DNA of 15,218 nt from Entophlyctis helioformis (taxonomy: Eukaryota; Chytridiomycota; Chytridiomycetes; Chytridiales; Chytriomycetaceae): NCBI GenBank assembly GCA_025526915.1, contig JAHLKH010000394.1:1-15218 (forward strand), given 5' to 3'. Of this stretch, positions 1-8,364 are shown piece by piece. A model generated the notes under the pieces. That model searched no databases and was not told the origin of the DNA. It was given only the letters and a program-made list of their open reading frames with translations. Positions within the stretch are counted from its first letter, which is position 1, and every line of letters begins with the position of its first letter. A program made the translations under genes and the position numbers.

Positions 1-571
1 GGGTTAGTGCAAGTGCAAGAGCAGTGCGGATGAGGGAGAGAGAGGGGGATGTGGATGGGGATGTGGTGGTTGTAGTAGTAGCCTGGAGGGGATCTGCACA
101 GCGCAGCGTCGAGCGTCGAGCAGCGTCGAGGCAGCAGGCGTCGTGCGCAACGTGGCGGCGGCAGGTGTTGCGTGCAGTGGCCAGACAAGGCAGGCAGGCA
201 AGGCAGAGCAGCCAGACAGGCAGCGGCCATGCGATGCGAGAGTGGCTGCCGTCGTGGTTGGAGTGGTTGTGGTGGTTGGAGTGGTTGCCGTAGTCGAGGC
301 CGCACCCGCACGAGCTGCCGCACAGTCGCTGTGTGAGGGCCCCGCGCTGAAACAGGCGGGCAGAGCCCACGCCTTTGCAGAGAGATGGCGGCGGCGGCGG
401 CGCCATGCGGAAGAGCGGCGTCTCTGTCGGTCGCAGCACACAGGCGGGCCAAGAGGGAGAGAGAGGGGAGAGGGGAAGGGAAGGGGAAGGGCAAGGCAGA
501 CAGGGACAGAGGCAGACACTCGAACAGAGTGACAGAGTGGCACTCCCACAGAGTCACAGGCACACACGCAC
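1..571 (-). other. Rab6 gene intron 1 (partial, runs off left edge)
   Basis: On the minus strand this stretch begins with a GT donor (GTGCGTGTG at 571) directly after the Rab6 first exon. It is pyrimidine-rich, low-complexity sequence with CT-rich runs (plus-strand GA-rich block about 446-492) and CCAC/CAAC-rich runs (about 241-290). I found no Rab continuation in it: no P-loop GKT/GKS coding and no WDTAGQE-like stretch. At the extreme left edge the minus strand reads ACTAAC (complement of 3-8), a fungal branch-site consensus, so the acceptor and exon 2 probably lie just outside the window. Calling the whole stretch one intron is inference. Long open frames here are low-complexity artefacts. 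Confidence 0.6.
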
Positions 572-638
572 CCGACTGCTCGCCGAGGAAGACGAGCTTG
601 AACTTGCGCAGCGGGTTCTGGAACTCCTGGGCCGACAT
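572..638 (-). CDS. RAB6: Rab6/Ypt6-type small GTPase, first coding exon
   Basis: The minus-strand ATG at 638-636 opens a 22-codon exon containing NPLRKFKLVFLGEQS, which matches the N-terminus of Rab6 (Ypt6 in budding yeast, Ryh1 in fission yeast). FLGEQS is the start of the P-loop GxxxxGK[ST]. The exon ends with one base of the next codon, G, before GTGCGTGTG. The expected next residue, Val, fits a phase-1 splice, so the intron splits the nucleotide-binding loop. Rab6 proteins are prenylated GTPases that control retrograde traffic to and within the Golgi; the remainder, including switch regions and the C-terminal Cys motif, is outside the window. The gene is divergent from the redox fusion gene, with 160 bp between starts. 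The start is supported by family alignment and by the AC-rich tract just upstream. Confidence 0.88.
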
Positions 639-798
639 TTGGTGCTGGTGGTGTGTGTGTGTGTGTGTGTGAGAGAGAGCGAGTGTCAAAATGTGAGTTC
701 AAAATGTGACTTTTGTCACGTGGACTGCGTGACCGCACGTGACTCTCTTGGCACTTGCACTGCCTGCACTGCCCTGTAACTCTGTCTGCTCCACAACC
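639..798. promoter_or_regulatory. Divergent promoter region with two CACGTG boxes
   Basis: This 160-bp region separates the Rab6 start (minus, 638) from the likely start of the redox fusion (plus, 799). It holds a GT/GA microsatellite next to the Rab6 start, an 11-bp direct repeat TCAAAATGTGA at 686-696 and 699-709, and two CACGTG palindromes at 717-722 and 736-741, 19 bp apart. CACGTG is the core site of bHLH regulators (Pho4, Cbf1, SREBP and USF types). No TATA box is obvious. The promoter role follows from position; the factor is unknown. Confidence 0.5.
651..679. repeat. GT/GA dinucleotide microsatellite
   Basis: About ten uninterrupted GT units (651-671) run into a short GA run (671-679). 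On the minus strand this is TC then AC repeats about 12 nt upstream of the Rab6 ATG, so it probably lies in its 5' leader. Confidence 0.9.
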
Positions 799-3700
799 AT
801 GCGCCACCCTTGGCCTGCTGGCTCATCTGGCCTGGCCTCGCTGGCCTCCTCCTCTCTCGCTTCTCTCGCCTCGCTCGCCTCGCTCGCCTCTGCCGAGCGC
901 AACGTCGCCCCGCCGCTGCCGCTGCTCGCCCCTTTGCCCACGTCGCAGACGACTTTGAGGACACGGGCGCCCTGCGTCTGTACTGGTCGCTCGAGTCGCC
1001 CGCCGATGCCCCGTCCGGCGCCAGAGGACCCTGCACGCCGCCCTCGTCTTCAACGCCACGCAGTACTTTGCTGTCTATCCAAACGACTCGCCGACCCAGA
1101 GGTGAGCTGTGTGCTGTGTTGCGTGCTGGGCTGTGCTGGGCTGTGCTTCTGGTTGCAGCCGCCACACTTGAACTGCTTCAACAGGCTGACCCCTTCAACC
1201 CCTCCTCCAATTCATGCGGCTCGCAAAACTCCGCCTCGCGCAGCATCTGGGGCATGTGGGTCGGCATCGGCTGGGGCTCCTCCATGCTCACTTCAGACTC
1301 GCTCGTCGCTTATGCAAACAGGCTCTCCCGCAGAGTCGCCGTGCTCGAAACCATCCCCTCGGGCTACTACTCGCCCCCCCGTAAGTCCCAACTGCCCAAC
1401 TGCCCGACTGCCCGACTGACAAGACACGCCTGTAAAACATCCCACTGACACCTTCCCCACAGGTGGCTTCCCACAGACAAAATCATCGACCTGCAGTCCA
1501 ACGGCATGATCAGACCGTCATCGGCGAGGTGCTCATTGTCGAGTTCCGTCGCCCCACCATGCCCGACGTGGCCCATGCCGCATCGACAAGAACAAGCCCG
1601 CCGTCCACATCTTTGCTTTCAAGCCAAACCCCCACCCTGACAGTCTGAACGGCTGGTTGGCCCATCACGGCCCGCATCGTGGCGCTTATGCCATCACCTT
1701 GGCCACCGGCGTCGGCTACCTGACCGCCCCCGACGACATCGTCGCCAAGCGGGTCCACGGCGCGTCCATGGCCGTCACCTGGCTCGTCCTGTTCCCCATC
1801 TCCATCTTCTACGTCCGCTACCTCAAGTCCGTCTCGGGCTGGCTGCTCGTGCACATGTACATCCAGGCATCCGGTGGCTCGCTCGGCATCGTCGTGGCTG
1901 GCATCTACTTGGTCTTCAATCTCGGCAACAACTTTGGCGCTGGCCCAAAACCTGTCGCTCATCTACCGCCCCCATTCCATCTTCGGCTTCATCATCATCG
2001 CCGGCACTCTGGCTCAGGGCCTCCTGGGCATCTTCAACCGCCAGTCGCTGTCGACCGAGCACGACGCCGTCGATCGCTCGCGCTTCTTGCCCGTCCGCAC
2101 CATCCACATGTGGCTCGGCAGAGGTCCTGCTCCTCGCCGCCTTTGCCCAGGTCGGCCTGGGCATCCAGACCCTGTACCCCCTCTCTGAAACCAAGTTCCG
2201 CGGCCGTGGCTTCTGGATCGCATACTTTTTCGTGGTCCTCTTCTGGGCCATGCTCTTCGTCCTGACAGACGTCTATTACCAGTACCGCGTCGCCAACCCG
2301 TCGCCCAAACGCAAGATGGTCGTGGGACAACGATGGCAAGCGCAAGATGGTCACTGCGGTGCCCACCCGGGACGACACTGGCTTTGGATCCGCTAGCACT
2401 CTTCCTGGTGGCAAGGACGGCGAGGTGGGCAGCGGCGTGGTCGCCATTGTCGGTCTCGATCGGTACGCCAAGGAGCACTCGCTGGCACAGTCGTTCACCT
2501 GGGACAGCATCGACAGATACGTCGCCAGCGGCCACATGCTGGTTGTCGCCAATGGCCGCTACGTCTTTGACATTGAGTCGTGGCTCGCGCACCATCCTGG
2601 CGGCCGCCTCATCCTGCACATGGTTGCTGGCACAGACATCACCATCGACTACTACAATGAGGCTGGATACGACGCAGCTGCTTTTATGCCACAGCAGCCG
2701 GATGGGCAATCTGTGCGGAGCCGCTTACTGCCGAAAGCACAGGACCCACAGCAGCAGCCTGGCACAGTGGATGGCCCGACTGGCTCGCCCAACTTGGGTG
2801 GCGGCAATCCACGTTCGCCTCAAGCCGCATCGGCTCTCAAGCAGAGCATGACTCCTCCTTCTGATCTGCGTCTGAGCAAGTTTGCTGAAATGTCGGGTCT
2901 CACGGACAGGGAATGGAAACACGTCATACGCGCACGCCGCACGCATGTGCACACCCGGATGGCCATTGCCCGGCTGTCAACGCTCATGGTCGGCGAGCTC
3001 GTGCCCAGCAACAGCGACGGCCACCGCGTCAACGCCCGCTTCTCGCGCCTCGTGTCGCAGTTCTCCAATCAGCAGGAAGCGACGGGCGAGACCATCTTTG
3101 ATCCAGCCGAGTACCGTCGCTATGCACTCGTCGCGTCGACCCTCGAGACGCCCACAGGCACAACCACGCCAACGTACCGCCTCAAGTTTTTGCGTGCTGT
3201 ACCCGTACGACACACGGCTGGGCGAGCCTGACCTGTTCTTCCCGGGCGAGTCGGTCGAGATCCAGTGCCGCGTCGAGGGCAAGTGCGTGTCGCGCTACTA
3301 CACCCCCATCAACGGCAACCCAAACAGCTTCGAGGTGCTTGTCAAGGTCCGGCCCTAACGGGTGCCTCTCGCCGTTCCTCGCGTCCCAGAAGCCAGGCGA
3401 CCGCCAGATCAAGATCCGCGGGCCCTTTGGCACCGAGCTGGTGCATCCTGACCGCCCGCTCTCCCCGCAGACAGGCCACCCCGACTGGCACTATGAGCGC
3501 ATGGTCTTTATAGCGGGCGGATCGGGACTCGCGCCTGCGCTGCAGCTTATCCGCACCCTTTTCCTCCCCGTGTTCGTGCCGCTGCCCGTCTGGCTCGCGT
3601 ACAACGCGCCCGAGTCTGACGAGCTCACGCTGCAGCCGGGCGACTGGGTGCTGCCGCGCACACACTACTACGACGGCTGGGCCGAGGGCGTCAACCTGCG

Positions 3701-4160
3701 CACGCAGCAGCACGGGCTGTTCCCCCTGCACGCCACGCTGCCGCGCATCGGCTCCACAGCGCGGCTCGCCATCCTCCACTCGGTCAGATCGCACTATGAC
3801 GCGTACGGTGCATCGATCGTCCGTGGCGCGCTCCTGGCCTATCCGTTCCAGATCCATGTGTGGACCTGTCTCACGCGCGGTGCGCCAATGGGCGTCACCC
3901 CCCAGGACATTGCTGCCAGCGTGCCCGGCACTGTTGTGGCTGGCCGCATCACGGCTGGCCTTGTGCAGAACGCTGTTGATACGATCGGATGGCGCGCTGA
4001 CCACGAGCCGGGCCATCCGTCTCACGCCGTCGACGGGCTGCAGAAAGTGGTGCTGTGTGGGCCCAAGGCGTTTGAGGGCGACATGTATGACCTTGTCTGT
4101 GAGGGTGCGGGTGTCTCCCATGACCAAATCACGGTCTTGCCCGAAGACTCTGTGATCTGA
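799..4160 (+). CDS. DOMON-cytochrome b561-cytochrome b5-FAD/NAD(P)H reductase fusion, frame disrupted
   Basis: A predicted membrane redox enzyme passing electrons from cytosolic NAD(P)H through FAD, b5 and b561 haem to an extracytoplasmic DOMON domain. Seen in order: a hydrophobic Ser/Leu/Ala-rich N-terminus (ATG 799, weakly chosen); DOMON pieces (YWSLES, LVFNATQYF, WVGIGWG) split by two introns; a b561 core with four candidate haem His (codons 1756, 1852, 1973, 2105); a b5 domain with HPGG (His codon 2593); RYYTPI for FAD (about 3293); AGGSGLAP (about 3513) and LCGPK (about 4052) for NAD(P)H; stop TGA at 4158-4160. The frame changes near 940, 1015, 1380, 1509, 1575, 1940, 2120, 2325, 3190 and 3347, and the intron-1 splice phase does not close. 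Several breaks lie in homopolymers (GGG at 2325, TTTTT at 3190). Apart from these breaks the reading is well conserved, so consensus errors or a very young pseudogene both fit. Family assignment is strong; gene status is not. Confidence 0.8.
1102..1184 (+). other. Intron 1 of the redox fusion gene (acceptor uncertain)
   Basis: The donor GTGAGC follows ...CCGACCCAGAG at 1101. Two acceptors are possible: TTGCAG ending at 1158 and AACAG ending at 1184. The following exon reads ADPFNPSSNSCGS... into the DOMON core. Neither acceptor keeps the frame of the preceding LVFNATQYF segment, so an indel lies close by. Confidence 0.5.
1381..1462 (+). other. Intron 2 of the redox fusion gene
   Basis: An 82-nt GT-AG intron with donor GTAAGT, a CTGAC branch-like motif (1445-1449) and acceptor CCCCACAG. 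It separates the DOMON segment ending GYYSPP from WLPTDKIIDLQ. The flanking run of seven C (1374-1380) appears to be off by one base, because the phase does not close. Confidence 0.7.
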
Positions 4161-4206
4161 TACGGTGGACACAATACATCATTGGCATTTTTTCATGGAT
4201 GGGTTG

Positions 4207-5235
4207 CCGAGACGATAGACGACGGCAGGCCGTGGCCAGCGAGCACCATCGGTTGAGGAACAGCGCGGCAAGATCCTCGGCAGTCGCGTCGCGTCGCGTC
4301 GGCACGCACTTGACAAGCTTTGTCAGGCGATCCCACAACCACAAACAGAGCGTGTTGCCCTCGTCCGACATGGGCAGCAAGGCAATGTCGCAGGCCCACA
4401 GACTGGAAGCGGTCGGCAGGGATGGGCAGCTGGTGCAGCAGACCGGCTGGCGCCTGTGTCGACGAGTTGAACCGTTGGCAGGCGTCGCACGAGCCCACAA
4501 AGCGGCCGACCGACGCAGCCATGTCCGGCCAGTAGTAATGCGCACGCAGACGGCGAGCAGTGCGGGCTTGTCCCTGGTGGCCGGCATGGGCCGGCTCATG
4601 GTACGAGGTGAGCAGGTCGGTGCGCACTTGACCCTCTGGGACGTACATGCGGCCCTCGTAGAACCACAGGCCGTCGACCAGCTCGAGCTTGGCTGCCAAC
4701 AGACGCTCGTGTGCAGCAGCATCAGCAGGATTGGCCTTCCAGCGAGCGACGCTGAGCAGGAACGGATCAGCAGCCAGCAGCGGGCGGATGCGAGCAGTGA
4801 TGCCAGAGGTGACCGACGTCATGGCAGACACTTCAACCGTCGAGCGGCATCGGCGCAAGTGCGGAGCAACAGTCACATGGCGCGACAGCATGTCAGCCAG
4901 GTTGTTGTCGCCCCCCTGGATGTACTGGACCACAGCATCAAACTCTTGCAGCTCCATGATCCAGCGAGCCTGGCGGTACGACAGCTTGGGCTGCGTCGAG
5001 ATCCAGCGCAGCGAGGCATGGTCGGTGTGGATGGTGAAGTGCACGCTGAGCAGGTAGTGCCGGTACTTGTCGCAGGTGTCCATGATCGCCAGCATCTCGC
5101 GCTCGTGGGTCGTGTAGTTGCATTCTGCATCGTTGAGCTTGCGCGAGTAGAACGAGACTGGATGGATCTTGGCTGTGCCGTCTGCATCGACATGCTTCTG
5201 GCCAATCCAGCCACCAATGGCAAACTCGGATGCGT
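4207..5235 (-). mobile_element. Ty3/Gypsy pol internal fragment, frameshifted (copy A)
   Basis: This 1,029-bp piece is about 95% identical by eye to 11808-12836 of copy B and lies in the same orientation. On the minus strand it starts inside RNase H (DASEFAIGGWIG; HTDHASLRW) and continues through the integrase zinc finger (HEPAH...CDAC) into the catalytic core, stopping after SSIVS, before the second catalytic Asp. Four 1-bp indels relative to copy B (near 4249, 4331, 4352 and 4396) throw part of the integrase core out of frame, including the first catalytic Asp (ACDIALLP in copy B), so it is dead. Both ends fall within coding sequence. I see no LTR, primer-binding site or polypurine tract. 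Its left end is only 46 bp past the stop of the redox gene. It must derive from an element like copy B rather than being an intact insertion. Confidence 0.9.
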
Positions 5236-6393
5236 TCACACAGCTATGATCCAGTCCCTGCACAAGCACGTCTGCCCTGACACGATGAGATGCACTGTCC
5301 TTGAGCTGCATCTTGACCATGGTGCGCTCCAAGCCATCTTGCATCTGCGCAATCACTCCAAAGTCAAGGCCAAGGAGCAGGATCTGATGGATATGGTCGA
5401 TGCCCAGCAGTATGGCATTGCCATGTGGCTGGAGAATGTCACGCAATACTCTTCTGAACAGTGGGCATGAGCCAGGTGTTGGGCAGTACTGCACGAGATG
5501 CTTGAGTTCATGGTAGACTCGCAGGATTGAATGGGGATGCATGCCTGCAGAAGGCGCTTGAGAGCAGCAAAGGCAAGGTCGCAGATTGGATAGACTGCAA
5601 ACGCAGTGGCGTGCCATGGCACAAACGCCGTGACTTACACCATGGCAGTCTTGTTGGCCATGTTGAGATGGATGATGTCAATCGTGGCAACGACTCCAAG
5701 GACAGCTGCAAGACGAGTCTCTGGCAGGCTGTGTGTCAGTGACAAGACCACAACACAGGTTGACAGGCAGCGAGATGCGCGGTGAACGCGTGCAGACTTC
5801 CCTTGGACGCGGAGCCATCGCCAGGCGAGAGACATGACCAAGGCTGCTGCCACTCGTCACTGGGAAGCCGACTGTCTGCATGAGAAGCAGGCTGAAGCAG
5901 GCTGAAGCAGGCAGGCAAGCGGATGCCTGCAAGACCTCGCCCTCGGCATGGACTTGGTGTGCGGCAACGGCTTCCCATGAACTCATACATGCTGAGTGGA
6001 TCGCTGATGCTGGTGAGGGTTGAGCCAGCGGCATTTCGACTGGATGTGCGGCTTGTCCGTGAACCTGTGCGACAGGCAAGCAGATCCGAGCAGTGCTGGC
6101 AACAACAGCTGGCGTCTGCAAACCACAAACACTCTCATGCTTGCTGTCGTCTCCAAACAGGCACATCGGCCATATCATGTCTGGTTCAAAAGCATGGAAG
6201 CAGCAGCAGTGTGTGTCGTTGTGAACGCGAGTGCCTCTGCCAGTTGGTTTGCTCTTCCACGTGCTGTCTTTGTGTGGCTCGCTGTTCTGCAAGATCGCTC
6301 TTCTCTGGCTGAATGATGCAAGTGATGATGCTTCACTGATCAAGAGACATGGAGTTGAATGCAGGCAGCATCAACACGGTTGGACGGCTGGCC
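5236..6393. other. Unassigned 1.2-kb region, possible decayed retroelement
   Basis: No gene is recognised. Sequence identity with the Gypsy element stops sharply at 5235/5236. On the minus strand, 5236-5470 reads FRRVLRDILQPH...LLGIDHIHQ...DGLERTMVKMQLK, which faintly recalls a reverse-transcriptase palm with the YxDD region lost. About 5540-5580 reads LAFAALKRLLQACIP, like an RT/RNase H connection, but the order would be scrambled. The plus strand has a competing open frame over 5236-5470. From 5620 to 6393 I see only unsupported open frames and one short tandem repeat. The stretch also serves as the 3' flank of the minus-strand membrane protein gene ending at 6394. Confidence 0.35.
5884..5913. 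repeat. Three tandem copies of a 10-bp unit
   Basis: The unit GAAGCAGGCT occurs at 5884-5893 and 5894-5903, with a third copy differing at the last base at 5904-5913. It lies in unassigned sequence and no function is apparent. Confidence 0.85.
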
Positions 6394-7019
6394 CTATGTC
6401 CAGATATTCAAAGGACGTGGTGCCTGCCGGTACGGACTGCTGCGATTAGGAGAAGAAAGTTCGAGTGGTTCGATGGCCCTTGGCGATATGGGCGCAATGG
6501 GATTGATGTGCGCAGTCGATGCCTCCATGATGGGATACTGCTGGTACGCTGGATTGAACGACGATCTAGCCTCAGCAATCAGGTACATCTGGTCGGGATC
6601 GTCTGAGCCAGACGCGCGCGCGCCAGATCCAGAGGCAGAACCAGACGAGGCAGCAATCTTGACGGGCGGCAGCTCAGAAAGCCGCGAACGGTTGTCAGCT
6701 GGCATGGCTTGGATGTACGATGTCTGTTCCTTGGGCTCTTGGTACAGGCTCTTGTCGAGCACGACAGCTGGGGACGGGACAGCCATGTTCGCAGTCGATG
6801 GCGCTGAAAGATGCACAGATCCACCGGCAGAAGAAGGCTCGTGTCTGGCAGAACGAGGGGATCCAGTTGACGCTGCGTATCCAGCCGAGGGAGAGGACAC
6901 AGAGGACAACACAGATGCTGATGCGATCGATACGGGTCGAGGGAACACGACAGCATCAGGGGCAGTTCCAACCGGCGTAGATGCACCAGTTGAAAGGGCA
7001 GCTGCAACGGCGTGATGGA

Positions 7020-7052
<33 letters not shown>

Positions 7053-8104
7053 GAATGGCAGCAGGAGCAGGAGTTGCCACATTGGCCGAGGAGCTTGATG
7101 ACGCATTGCCACCATCGTTCATCTGTTGTCCTCTGGCGGGTCTGGCTACAGGCTTGAGCTCCACGGTATTGGCAGAGAGAGCAACGTTGGCTGGCCGGGG
7201 AGACTTGACGGCAGGCTTGGGAACAGGTATGGCAACAGGCATGGCAGCAGGCTTGTCACTGCTGGACGCCAACAAAGGTGACGTGATGACCAACGCGGCG
7301 GCTGTTGGGACATTGAGAGGCGACTCCTTGGGCTGGGCTTCGAGTCCATTCTCGAGCAGGTCGTCGGCGTCCTTTTTGTTGCGGGCACCGCCGAACCAGC
7401 CCCTAGTGTAGGCGAGCACGGCAAGACCGATAGCGACCAAAATGGCAACGATGATGCCAACAATCAGGCTGATGGGCGTTCCGCCGCTTGCGCTGTGCAC
7501 CAAACGATTCGAGTCGATTGCGTCAGTCGTCCACGCGTGGCGTTGATGCACAAGAAAAGGCGGGTCGTGCAGGCTATACAGGCCCGTGCTCGCCCGTTCA
7601 CACAGAGAAGGCGAGCAAGATGATGTGCAGCAAGGAACAGCAGCAGTGCTTGGTAGAGGGTACTCACGCTGGCTCTTCAACCTGGATAAACGAGTTGGGG
7701 CAGGTGCCGCTGGCGCTGCGCTGGACAAGGCTCGGCGGGACAGCAGTAACGTACAGTCTGCACTGCGAGTTGCAGTTTGTCGACATGCAGCCATAGCCTC
7801 TGACCAACTGCTTGTCCGCCGAGAGCGTCCAGTACTGCGAGTTGGAGATGGCAGCGATACCGCTGCCGGCTCTGGCGGCAGCATCACCAGTCAGACAGAC
7901 GATGGGGTCGCCAAAGTTGGTCACTTCGATGACGGCCCACGAGAGCACCCGCGAGCAAGTCGGGCCGCCGAGCTCGGTGATGTTGGCGTTGATCGACGCA
8001 GCGACGAGCGTTGGTGCAAAGAGAAGCACGGCCGCAACCGCGGCAGCGACGGACGACTTGAGGCTCGAGCGAGGGGCCGCAGCAGAAGCAGCAGACTTGG
8101 CCAT
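6394..8104 (-). CDS. Secreted-ectodomain single-pass membrane protein with long cytoplasmic tail (gene A)
   Basis: Two exons, 8104-7668 and 7492-6394, join in phase (GC|C) over a 175-nt GT-AG intron (donor GTGAGT, ACTGAC branch site, acceptor GTGCACAG) to give 511 aa. The start ATG 8104 leads into a signal peptide (about residues 1-36, VAAAVAAVLLFAP). A small ectodomain with six Cys follows (GGPTC, DPIVC, GYGC, TNC, SQC, GTC). One membrane segment (ISLIVGIIVAILVAIGLAV) precedes basic residues and a tail of about 330 aa. The tail is Pro/Ala/Ser-rich, with an (AP)n run, SLYQEP, SYIQAM, DQMYLIAEA, FNPAY and QQYPIM. Its distal ~165 aa are almost identical to gene B, while the ectodomain is unrelated to gene B; the last ~30 aa also differ. 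I do not recognise the family. The architecture suggests a type I receptor or wall sensor; that role is inference. Confidence 0.8.
6488..6985 (-). repeat. Left arm of ~500-bp inverted repeat (tail of gene A)
   Basis: This matches 9814-10312 in opposite orientation with only about 7 differences visible by comparing translations in two frames (about 98-99% identity). It is coding in both copies, from STPVGTAPDA to HINPIAPI. At protein level only two residues differ: Val/Ile in PDA[V/I]VFP and Arg/Gln in NRS[R/Q]LSE. Outside the arm the similarity stops abruptly on both sides. Confidence 0.92.
7025..7072 (-). repeat. In-frame GCAGGA hexamer repeat encoding an Ala-Pro run
   Basis: Five tandem GCAGGA units at 7025-7054, an interruption, then two more at 7061-7072 (plus-strand view). 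On the minus strand they encode the (AP)n stretch of the gene A cytoplasmic tail, just before the shared segment. The six-base unit changes tail length without breaking frame. Gene B lacks this run. Confidence 0.9.
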
Positions 8105-8364
8105 GACAGTCAGATGCAAGCGGTGGTGAAGGGAGACGCAGCTCGTGCACGATCTGGTCTTTGAAAATTTGCCTTGGGCAGCGCCATGGCAACACACATG
8201 GCAGCCGCTGGCCAATCAAATGCGATGTGGCTGATCGATGTCCATGAGGCTGTCTGCTGTCAGCATCACGTGACTGTGGCCATTGCAGCCTCTCCTTGGA
8301 GTCAGGATGGTTTTCTTGCCTCCATCTTGCAAACATCGGTTGATCGTGACTTCCAACAGCGGCC
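8105..8364. promoter_or_regulatory. Bidirectional promoter of the membrane-protein pair
   Basis: These 260 bp separate the starts of gene A (minus, 8104) and gene B (plus, 8365). A CCAAT box is at 8212-8216 and a perfect 8-bp palindrome TCACGTGA at 8266-8273 contains the CACGTG E-box also found in the Rab6/redox divergent promoter. No TATA box is evident. The sequence TTCCAACAG ending at 8359 could instead be a splice acceptor for a missing 5' exon of gene B. Co-regulation of the pair is inference from the shared spacer. Confidence 0.5.

Noticed and set aside
1..6. GGGTTA at the left edge, like a telomere repeat
   Set aside because: Only one unit, and the complement better fits an intron branch site.
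4..807. Long minus-strand open frame with Thr/Pro/Ala-rich low-complexity protein
   Set aside because: It runs across the Rab6 first exon in another frame and through its intron; composition is driven by simple repeats.
4199..5470. 423-codon plus-strand open frame
   Set aside because: Most of it is the antisense of Gypsy RNase H/integrase coding, and the same antisense frame is open over copy B.
5678..6343. 221-codon minus-strand open frame
   Set aside because: No recognisable domain, membrane segment or splice context; composition looks random.
7025..7072. Short direct repeats as a CRISPR-like array
   Set aside because: They are uninterrupted hexamers coding for Ala-Pro, without spacers.
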